Shown: positions 8,175 to 17,728 of the stretch, piece by piece
Layout: each line of letters starts with the position of its first letter
Position numbering within the stretch: the first letter of the stretch is position 1
From: Paracoccus haematequi
Lineage (GTDB): Bacteria; Pseudomonadota; Alphaproteobacteria; Rhodobacterales; Rhodobacteraceae
Assembly (NCBI RefSeq): GCF_900631945.1
Contig: NZ_UZWE01000025.1
Location: forward strand, 1-64,000
DNA: 64,000 nucleotides
Reading direction: 5' to 3'
Program-made: the position numbers and the translations under genes
Notes under the pieces: model-generated
Database searches by the model: none
What the model saw: the letters and a program-made list of their open reading frames with translations, nothing else
What the model was told of the DNA's origin: nothing

Positions 8175-8553
8175 ATTTGCGCGGAGGGCCTGTAAGCCGG
8201 ATTCTGTCCACCGCTTTCGCGGCTGGATGACCATTCCTCTGGCCCGGCGGTTGCCCGCCGGATCAAGCTGCCTACCCGGACCTGCTGGGGCAAGGCGGCC
8301 CTGTGGCTTGCGCCACGCGCGGTCCCTATTCGGCATTGCTCCCGGTGGGGCTTGCCATGCGGGGCCTGTTGCCAGGCCCCCGGTGGGCTCTTACCCCACC
8401 GTTTCACCCTTACCCATGCGAACATGGGCGGTCTCGTTCTCTGTGGCGCTTTCCCTGGGGTTGCCCCCGCCGGGCGTTACCCGGCACCGTCGCCTCATGG
8501 AGTCCGGACTTTCCTCGACGGCGCGCCGCCGCGGTCATCCAGCCCTCCGCGCG
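8175..8553 (-). ncRNA. rnpB: RNase P RNA (M1 RNA, class A)
   Basis: The minus strand shows the canonical 5' element GAGGAAAGTCCGGACTCC and the 3' element AATCCGGCTTACAGGCCC. The P1 stem is perfect: GCGCGGAGGGC at the 5' end (8542-8552) pairs with GCCCTCCGCGC at the 3' end (8179-8189). The size of about 378 nt fits bacterial type A RNA. This is the catalytic RNA that matures tRNA 5' ends. The exact ends are inferred from the P1 boundaries. Confidence 0.96.
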
Positions 8554-8606
8554 GTGCCGATATGGCGGGGATGGGGGGCGGGGTCAATGCCGATGTCGCT
8601 CGACCG

Positions 8607-8636
8607 AAAAACCCCCGGCGCGGAGCCGGGGGTTCG
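8607..8636 (-). terminator. Rho-independent terminator of the TonB receptor gene
   Basis: A perfect 9-bp hairpin (ACCCCCGGC / GCCGGGGGT) with a short loop is followed on the minus strand by TTTTTCGG. It lies just downstream of the receptor stop. Confidence 0.85.
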
Positions 8637-8642
8637 GGCGTC

Positions 8643-10625
8643 TCAGAAGTCCAGCGTCAGGCCCAGCGTGACCGTCCGCCCCGGCGCGTAGAGCGGATAC
8701 ACGTCGCGCACCAGGTTGCGGCCATAGGACGAGCGTTCGTAATACGCCTTGTCCAGCAGGTTATCGACGCCCAGGCGGACCACGACGTTCTCGTATTGCG
8801 CGGGACGCCAGGCGGCATAGGCGTTCACGACGCCATAGCCGGGATGGTCGCCAAAGCCGTTGTCGTCGATGTAATCGCCCGACAGCCGGTCGGCCAGTTC
8901 GACGGTCGCGCCGACGGTCAGGTTGTATTGCGGGATTTCCTGATCGACATACAGGCTGGCCACGGTGCCGATCGGCGTGACCTCGCCCCCGGCGGGCGGC
9001 AGTTCGTCGCCGTCATAGGAGAGCTTGGCCTTGGTCAGGCTGGCGCCCGCGCGGCCGCTGCCCCAGCTGTATTGCCCCGACAGGGTAACGCCCCGGCTGC
9101 GGTATTCCTCGCTGTTTTCAAGGACGGGGAAATAGGCATTCGCCAGCCCGTCCAGGCGGGTGTCGAACAGCGTCAGGTTGCCGGTCCAGTTGTCCTGGGC
9201 CGCGTTCAGCCCCAGCTTGTAGTTCCGGGCCGTGGCCGGTTCGTAATCGGGCGACGTGACGACCGCGCTGTCCCGCGCGTGCAGATAGCCGTATTCGCCG
9301 ATGTCATAGCCCAGCCAGGTGCGCGAGGCGCCCGCGAACACCTCGTATCCCGGCGCGAATTCATAGGACACCGTGCCGTTCACGCTGGCGCCACTGTCGG
9401 TTTTGCGCAGGCTGTTCCAGTCGGTATAGCGGTGGTGGTCCAGCCGCGCGCCGGTGGACAGGTCGATGCCGTTGTCGAACTCGAACCGGCCCTGGACGAA
9501 GGCGCCGACCTGCATCGTTTCGGTCGTGTGGATGCGGACATCCGTGTCGCCGTAATTGTCGATGCGGTAATCGGAATAGTTCCAGTCAAGCCCGGCGGTG
9601 ACGGTGCCCGGCCCGGTGTCGAAGCGGTTCTGCATGACGCCGCCGACGGTCTGGGCCTCGAAGGCGAAGTCGCCGCCCGCCCGGCCCGGCACGAAGTTCG
9701 GGCGCCAGTATTCGTTGCGGTTCAGATAGAACACCACCTCGGGATCCCAGGTCGCGGTGGGGGCGGTCTGGGTGTATTTCAGGGTGAAGCTGTCGCGCGT
9801 GATCTCCAGCGGGAACAGGTCGCCGTCGCGCCGCTGGTCCATGTTCATGCGCGTCACGCGGTCGGCGTCATCGCGGCTGTGCTCATAGGACAGTTCGATC
9901 CGGTGGCCTTCGAATTCATAGCCCAGCTTGACCAGGCCGCCGGTGGTGGCCGATTCGCTGCCCTTGATCTCCAGGCCGTCGCCGGTCTCGTAATCGTCGC
10001 CCCGCGCGACATGGACCATCGCGAACCAGTCCATGTTTTCGTAGACGCCATAGCCCGCCAGATTGGCCGACAAACCGCGCCCGTTGCTGCCATAGGACAG
10101 GCCGACCCGGCCGCCCTGGTTGCGGCCCTCGGTCAGAAGATCGCGCGCGCCCAAGGTTTCATAGCGCACGGCGCCCGCCGCCGCGCCGAAGCCTGCATCG
10201 GCGGTCGCGGCGCCCGCCTCGACCTCGACCCGCTTGAGGAAGGCGGGGTCGATCACGTTCGAGCCGCTGTGGTGCCAGCTGTCCTTGATCTGCGGCACGC
10301 CGTCCACCGACACCGCGAGGTTCGACTGTTCCAACCCGAACACATGGACCCGCTTGGACTGGCCCGCCCCAGCCGACACGGTGACGGCCGAGTTGCGCGA
10401 GAAGAGTTCGGACACGTCGGCGGGCTGCAACGCCTCGATATCGTCGCGGCCGACCACGACGCCGCCGGTCGCCTCGACGTTTTCCCGGCCGTCGGCGATC
10501 AGGGTGATCGCGTCCAGGACGATGCCGCCGGGGGGCGTGGCTTCGGTGATGGTCTGGGCAGTGGCGGAAACCGCCAGGGCCAGGGTGGAAACCCCGGCCA
10601 GCAGAAGCCGGCTGTGCATCGGCAT
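8643..10625 (-). CDS. TonB-dependent outer-membrane receptor
   Basis: This 660-aa protein has a signal peptide (LLLAGVSTLALAVSATAQ) and a plug domain (about residues 45-155: VGRDDIEALQPADVSELFSR, then SVDGVPQIKDSW and LKRVEVEAGAATADAG). A 22-strand-type beta barrel follows, ending in VTLGLTLDF with the terminal Phe of outer-membrane proteins. It likely imports an iron chelate or heme using TonB/ExbBD energy. No ABC transporter, TonB or regulator gene is adjacent, so the ligand cannot be assigned. An alternative start is two codons downstream (MHSRLLL). The upstream 10655-10700 stretch is AT-rich with a TTGACT element, consistent with its own promoter. Confidence 0.92.
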   Translation of the reverse strand: MPMHSRLLLAGVSTLALAVSATAQTITEATPPGGIVLDAITLIADGRENVEATGGVVVGRDDIEALQPADVSELFSRNSAVTVSAGAGQSKRVHVFGLEQSNLAVSVDGVPQIKDSWHHSGSNVIDPAFLKRVEVEAGAATADAGFGAAAGAVRYETLGARDLLTEGRNQGGRVGLSYGSNGRGLSANLAGYGVYENMDWFAMVHVARGDDYETGDGLEIKGSESATTGGLVKLGYEFEGHRIELSYEHSRDDADRVTRMNMDQRRDGDLFPLEITRDSFTLKYTQTAPTATWDPEVVFYLNRNEYWRPNFVPGRAGGDFAFEAQTVGGVMQNRFDTGPGTVTAGLDWNYSDYRIDNYGDTDVRIHTTETMQVGAFVQGRFEFDNGIDLSTGARLDHHRYTDWNSLRKTDSGASVNGTVSYEFAPGYEVFAGASRTWLGYDIGEYGYLHARDSAVVTSPDYEPATARNYKLGLNAAQDNWTGNLTLFDTRLDGLANAYFPVLENSEEYRSRGVTLSGQYSWGSGRAGASLTKAKLSYDGDELPPAGGEVTPIGTVASLYVDQEIPQYNLTVGATVELADRLSGDYIDDNGFGDHPGYGVVNAYAAWRPAQYENVVVRLGVDNLLDKAYYERSSYGRNLVRDVYPLYAPGRTVTLGLTLDF

Positions 10626-10751
10626 GATGTCCCTCGTGTTCTTGGTTGATCTTTTCGCCGCCTCTAATATTGGCTTTGGATAAAGTCAACTATAACAGTC
10701 AGGAATTTCATGCGGTGGTGCCGTGCGGCCGCATTGGATTGTTTCAAAAGA

Positions 10752-10779
10752 AAAACCCCGGCCTTCCGACCGGGGTTTT
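10752..10779 (-). terminator. Rho-independent terminator downstream of acnA
   Basis: The hairpin AAACCCCGG / CCGGGGTTT with an 8-nt loop is flanked by A-rich and T-rich runs on both sides, so it could act in both directions. It sits 20 bp after the acnA stop. Confidence 0.85.
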
Positions 10780-10800
10780 CCGAAGCGCCGCTGACTGGGA

Positions 10801-13557
<2,757 letters not shown>

Positions 13558-13654
13558 GGAGGCCTCCCTGTCTGCGAATTGGATGGGTCGGGCATGGATG
13601 GCCCCTGCTTTGCCCCATGCGGCGGGGCTGCGCAAGGGGATCGCGCCACAAATT

Positions 13655-13670
13655 GTATGCAATCGCATAC
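13655..13670. promoter_or_regulatory. Palindrome GTATGC-N4-GCATAC, candidate GntR-type operator
   Basis: This is a perfect 6-bp inverted repeat with a 4-bp spacer in the acnA/DUF1223 divergent intergenic region, about 100 bp upstream of acnA. Its size and the TTGTATGCAAT context resemble operators of GntR/FadR-type regulators. The regulator is not in the window. Confidence 0.4.
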
Positions 13671-13715
13671 CATGATGGCCGCTGTTGCTCAAGAGGCACG
13701 ACGGCTGTGTCGGAT

Positions 13716-13768
13716 CTTGCTTAACGAAGCGTTGATTTGTTCCCGGCGCGGGGGCGGGGTTAAGCAAG
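13716..13768. repeat. 10-bp perfect inverted repeat CTTGCTTAAC / GTTAAGCAAG
   Basis: The arms at 13716-13725 and 13759-13768 are exactly complementary and separated by 33 bp. They lie just upstream of the DUF1223 start. They could be paired operator half-sites or the stem of a leader hairpin. Confidence 0.5.
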
Positions 13769-13801
13769 GTGAACGGATCAACCACGCATCGGATCTTTGG
13801 A

Positions 13802-14809
13802 ATGCTGACCGGAACGGCAGCCAGACCATCCAGACTTCTTGCCGCCGCCCTGTGCAGCCTGGCCATCGCTGCGGGCGGATCCGCCTGGGCGCAGGACAGC
13901 GGGCCGGGCGCGGGGGGCGGCCTGTCCGCCATGGGCGCCCCCGCCGGGCCGGGTAGCGGGGGGCCGGGTAGCGGGGGGCAGGACGCCGAGGCGCCGGTCA
14001 TCGCCGCGCCCAGCGATCCGGGCCGCTGGGCGCCGTCGCCGTCCTCGACCTATGTCCCGTCCGAGATGGGCGGTTTCAACAGCTTCGCCGCCGGGGACAT
14101 GACCCCCCCGCCGCTGGAGCATTATGGCTTCAACCCGGACGCCCTGCCGGTGGTGGTCGAGCTTTTCACCTCGCAGGGCTGTTCGTCCTGCCCGCCCGCC
14201 GACGCCATGCTGGCGGGCCTGCTGGACGAGCCCGACATCCTGCCGCTGTCGTTCCACGTCGATTACTGGGATTACCTGGGCTGGGCCGACAGCTTCGCCC
14301 GCCCCGAGTTCACCGAGCGTCAGGAACGCTATGCCATGGCGGCGGGCGAACGGTCGGTCTATACGCCGCAGGTCATCGTCGACGGCCAGGACACCGCCGT
14401 TACGCTGGGACCGGCGCAGTTGATGGGGCTGATCGACGCCAACCGCCTGTCTCCCGCCACCATCAGCATCCGCCGCGACACCACCCCCAAGGGCGAGATG
14501 ATCGAACTGATGCCGTTGTCAGACCTGGGCGGCAGGGTGGAGATCCTGCTGGTCCGCTATGCCCCCGAGCGCCGGGTCCAGATGACGGCCGGCGAGAATC
14601 GCGGCAAGGTCATCACGTACACCAATGTCGTTCTGTCCCTGGACCGGCTGGCGGAATGGGACGGGGTGGCGGCGCTGCGTGTGACGGTCAGCCCCGACGG
14701 CACGGCGGACGACCGCTTCCCCGACGATACCCGGCACGCCCTGCTGGTGCAGAAGGAAGACGGCGAGGACATGCCCGGACCGATCCTGGCGGCGATCAGG
14801 CTGGACTAG
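13802..14809 (+). CDS. Secreted DUF1223 thioredoxin-fold protein
   Basis: The ATG at 13802 gives 335 aa with a signal peptide (RLLAAALCSLAIAAGGSAWA). A GTG 33 bp upstream in frame is an alternative but has poor ribosome-binding site spacing. A low-complexity Gly/Ser/Pro linker (two GPGSGG units) precedes the DUF1223 domain, which begins VVVELFTSQGCSSCPPADAM. This CxxC-like motif resembles the active site of thioredoxin-fold proteins. HVDYWDYLGW and YTPQVIVDGQ are further family hallmarks. The function is unknown, probably periplasmic redox. Confidence 0.88.
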   Translation: MLTGTAARPSRLLAAALCSLAIAAGGSAWAQDSGPGAGGGLSAMGAPAGPGSGGPGSGGQDAEAPVIAAPSDPGRWAPSPSSTYVPSEMGGFNSFAAGDMTPPPLEHYGFNPDALPVVVELFTSQGCSSCPPADAMLAGLLDEPDILPLSFHVDYWDYLGWADSFARPEFTERQERYAMAAGERSVYTPQVIVDGQDTAVTLGPAQLMGLIDANRLSPATISIRRDTTPKGEMIELMPLSDLGGRVEILLVRYAPERRVQMTAGENRGKVITYTNVVLSLDRLAEWDGVAALRVTVSPDGTADDRFPDDTRHALLVQKEDGEDMPGPILAAIRLD

Positions 14810-14890
14810 GCGGGCAGTCCGGCAGGGCTTGCCGGAAGGCCCGCGATGCAGCAGAACGGGCCGGTCGGCCGGAACAAGGACAGGGATGCG

Positions 14891-15499
14891 ATGAAAGAAC
14901 CGAAAGCCTGGGTGTTGCAGGTGCTGGAATGGGGGCCGCTGCTTCTGTTCTTCGCAGTCTTCATGCTGAACCGGGGATCGGATGTCGCGCTGTGGGGGCA
15001 GGCCTATACGCCGCTGGTCTTTGCCACTCTGATCTTCATCCCGGCGCTGGCCCTGGCCACGCTGATCCGCTGGCGGCTTACCGGCAAGCTGTCGCCGATG
15101 CAGATCGCCACGCTGGTGCTGGTCGCGGTCTTTGGCGGGCTGTCGGTCTGGCTGAACGATCCGCGCTTCTTCAAGATCAAGCCGACGATCATCTATCTGC
15201 TGTTCGCGGGGCTTCTGGGCTTCAGCTACGCGACGGGACGCAACTGGCTGCAAGCCGTCCTGTCCGAGGCCTTGCCGATGGATGCCGAGGGCTGGCGCAA
15301 GCTGACGCTGCGGATGGCGCTGCTGTTCCTGGGCCTGGCGGTTGCGAATGAGATCGTCTGGCGCAGCATGTCGGAAACCGCCTGGGTCTATTTCAAGACC
15401 TTCGGGATGCCGCTGGTGATCTTCGTCTTCCTGCTGGGCAATGCGGGCCTGTATCGCGCCCATGCGCTGCCCGAGCCGGGCGACAAGGCGGGCGGATAA
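14891..15499 (+). CDS. yciB: YciB/IspZ-like septation inner-membrane protein
   Basis: This 202-aa polytopic membrane protein has about five transmembrane helices (for example LLLFFAVFMLN, YTPLVFATLIFIPALALATL, IATLVLVAVFGGLSVWLN). The family signatures NDPRFFKIKPTIIYLLFA and NEIVWR are present. YciB family members help maintain the cell envelope and are linked to septation in some species. The start at MKEPKAWVLQ was chosen because the 15 residues upstream are not conserved and a GGGATGCG region precedes it. The next gene starts 1 bp after its stop. Confidence 0.9.
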   Translation: MKEPKAWVLQVLEWGPLLLFFAVFMLNRGSDVALWGQAYTPLVFATLIFIPALALATLIRWRLTGKLSPMQIATLVLVAVFGGLSVWLNDPRFFKIKPTIIYLLFAGLLGFSYATGRNWLQAVLSEALPMDAEGWRKLTLRMALLFLGLAVANEIVWRSMSETAWVYFKTFGMPLVIFVFLLGNAGLYRAHALPEPGDKAGG

Positions 15500-15500
15500 C

Positions 15501-16328
15501 ATGCCGCCCGAGCCGGTGGTGCTGCCGGTCAGCCAGGCGCGGCTGGCCGTTTTCCTGATCAACATGGACCGTGCGCCCGACCGCCTGGCGGCGATGCGGG
15601 ACAAGCTTGCGCGCGCGGACCTGCCCTTCCGCCGCATCGTCGGGGTGGACGGGCGCGCCCTGACCTATCCGATCCCGGAATTCTCGGAACGCGGCTATCG
15701 CCTGCTGCACGGCAGGCGCACCTCGCCTGCGGAGATCGGCTGCTATCTCAGCCATGTGGCGGCTGCGCGGGCGTTTCTGGAAAGCGACGCCGACCTGGCC
15801 CTGATCCTGGAGGACGACGTGTCCTTCCAGCCGGACTTCCTGGACACGCTGGACCGCGCCGCCATGCACCGCGACCTGTGGAACCTGCTGCGGCTGACCA
15901 CCGTCAACCGGGGGCGGCGGTTCCGGGCGCGCGACCTGGGCAAGGGCCGGTCGCTGGCGATCACCCTGACGCGGGAAAAGGGGGCGGGGGCCTATGTGAT
16001 CGACCGCCGCGCGGCGGAATGGATCGCCACGGATCTGCTGCCGATGCGCCTGGCTTTCGACATCGCCTTCGACCTGGAATACCTGTCCGGGCTGCGCGCC
16101 TGCTTCGTCCATCCGCTGCCAGCCAGCCAGGTGTCGGACCATCCCACGCAGATCCAGGATACCCGTCTGGCCTACAAGCTGCCCCGCTGGCGCTATGCGA
16201 CGGTTCTGCCCTATCGGGCCTGGCTTGAACTGTCGCGGGTGGCGTGCCGGGGGGTGCGGCTGGTGGCGGCGCGGCGCGGATCAGGCCTTGACGCCGCCGA
16301 ATTGTCCGGGCGCGGCCAGCAGGCGTGA
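15501..16328 (+). CDS. Glycosyltransferase family 25 (LPS/glycan type)
   Basis: This 275-aa protein has the family 25 opening VFLINMDRAPDRLAAM, the motif EIGCYLSHVAAARAF and the DxD-like LILEDDVSF. It would transfer a sugar (galactose or glucose in known members) to a lipooligosaccharide or similar acceptor. No membrane segment is visible. The 3' end overlaps the convergent hydrolase gene by 48 bp, and the sequence after about residue 255 is Arg/Ala-rich and may not be conserved. It follows yciB by 1 bp and is likely co-transcribed. Confidence 0.88.
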   Translation: MPPEPVVLPVSQARLAVFLINMDRAPDRLAAMRDKLARADLPFRRIVGVDGRALTYPIPEFSERGYRLLHGRRTSPAEIGCYLSHVAAARAFLESDADLALILEDDVSFQPDFLDTLDRAAMHRDLWNLLRLTTVNRGRRFRARDLGKGRSLAITLTREKGAGAYVIDRRAAEWIATDLLPMRLAFDIAFDLEYLSGLRACFVHPLPASQVSDHPTQIQDTRLAYKLPRWRYATVLPYRAWLELSRVACRGVRLVAARRGSGLDAAELSGRGQQA

Positions 16329-17177
16329 CCACCGGGGCTGCGTCCGGCCGGGCAGGCGGGTGCGCAGCAGCGACAGAGGCAAGGCCCAGGGCTGCGCCAG
16401 GGCGGTGCGATAAAAGTCGAACAGCCCGCGTCGCAAATAGGGCGACCAGTGCGACAGCCGCAGCGACGGCCGCTCGACCGGGAAGCCCAGCCGGTCCAGG
16501 GCGGCCAGGGTCGCGGCGTCGTCGATCTGCACGTCCAGCCAGTTGCCCGCCGGTCGGTCCAGGCCGAAGCCGAGCGTCTGCCTGCGGCCCCGGTCCAGCC
16601 ACATCTCCATCGCGAAGTCGAACAGGTCGTTCTCGCGCGAGGTGATGTTCAGCACCTCGGCCCGGCGGCCTGCGGGGCTGTCCACGGCGGCGGCGGCGGT
16701 GTCGCGGAACTCTGCGCCGGTCAGCAGGACGATCCGCCCGATGCTGCCCGGATCGGCGTGGTTCAGCGCCTGCAAGGCCACCCGCGCGCCCAGCGAATGC
16801 CCGATCAGCGCCACTGGCCGCCCCGCCTGGCCGGCCAGACCCGACACCAGGGCCGCAACGGCGCGGCCCGCGTCGCCCGCGCGCGCATAGGCCTGGCCCA
16901 GCATTCCCCGCGCCTCCCAGCCGAAGGCCAGGGCCAACCCCTCATCCGCCGTGTCGGTGCCGAAGCCCAGGGCGCGCGGCCAGGACAGGCCCCGGCGGTG
17001 CGCGGGGTCGGGGTCCAGCGACAGGATGTGGCGGTGCGGGTCGCAATGCGGCGCGGCGGGGGAATAGCGATAGCCGTGGATCATCACGATCAGCGGGGCG
17101 TGGCCGGGCAGGGCGCGGGCGGCGGGGACCAACCCTTCGGGCAGCGTGCGATCCGCATCGACCTTGACCACCGGCAT
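16281..17177 (-). CDS. Alpha/beta hydrolase-fold protein
   Basis: This 298-aa protein has an oxyanion region VMIHGYRYSP and a nucleophile elbow ALIGHSLGARVAL (Ser in GHSLG). A later RLSHWSPYL contains a possible catalytic His. It resembles DUF900/lipase-like hydrolases, but the substrate is unknown. The start at MPVVKVDADRTLP was chosen because the larger frame upstream runs through the rne promoter region. It is divergent from rne and convergent with the glycosyltransferase, whose last 48 bp it overlaps. Confidence 0.82.
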   Translation of the reverse strand: MPVVKVDADRTLPEGLVPAARALPGHAPLIVMIHGYRYSPAAPHCDPHRHILSLDPDPAHRRGLSWPRALGFGTDTADEGLALAFGWEARGMLGQAYARAGDAGRAVAALVSGLAGQAGRPVALIGHSLGARVALQALNHADPGSIGRIVLLTGAEFRDTAAAAVDSPAGRRAEVLNITSRENDLFDFAMEMWLDRGRRQTLGFGLDRPAGNWLDVQIDDAATLAALDRLGFPVERPSLRLSHWSPYLRRGLFDFYRTALAQPWALPLSLLRTRLPGRTQPRWSRLLAAPGQFGGVKA

Positions 17178-17728
17178 GGCGTTTTCCCCGTCTGTCTTGC
17201 CCGCAGGGCATAGGCGAAGGGTGCGACATCGGCGTGAAAGAACCGTTAAGGCTGCGTGACGCACGGTGCGCGGGCGCCGTTTTCGCAGGCTGAAACCCGC
17301 GTATTCCGCGCCATGCCGTTTTCGGCATTGAATTTTCCACGCCCGGACCTCTATGTTGCGGCTATGCGCCTCGCTTCCCGCAATCTTGGGTTGCGCGACG
17401 CCCACAGTTTCGCAGCGTGGCATGTGTCGCACCGGGTTTCGGAAGGCGGGATCGGTCACGCGGGAAAGCCCGTCCGGTGTGCATCGCGGTGCGGCCGGGC
17501 GAAAGCAGACAGCGGCGCGACCGGCCCGACAGCCGCCGTGCCCACCGTAAGGAACAGACGCGATGACGCGCGAAAGGGACGGACAGGATCGGAACGGGGG
17601 GGCGGTATGCCTGTCCCGCCGCATCCCCGTCGCCAATGCCGCGCCCGTGTCCCCATCATCATATCGCGGCCTGCGCGCGGGGGTGTCATTGGCGCCGCCG
17701 GGTGCGCGTCCGCGCGAAAGACATAGCA
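17178..17728 (+). promoter_or_regulatory. 551-bp gene-free region with rne promoter and long leader
   Basis: No convincing gene is seen here. A sigma-70-like promoter TTGAAT (17328-17333), 18-bp spacer, TATGTT (17352-17357) would start transcription near 17364 and give an rne leader of about 365 nt. RNase E is autoregulated through a long 5' UTR in enterobacteria, so a similar role is plausible. The left part (17178-17300) probably holds the promoter of the divergent hydrolase. Confidence 0.45.
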
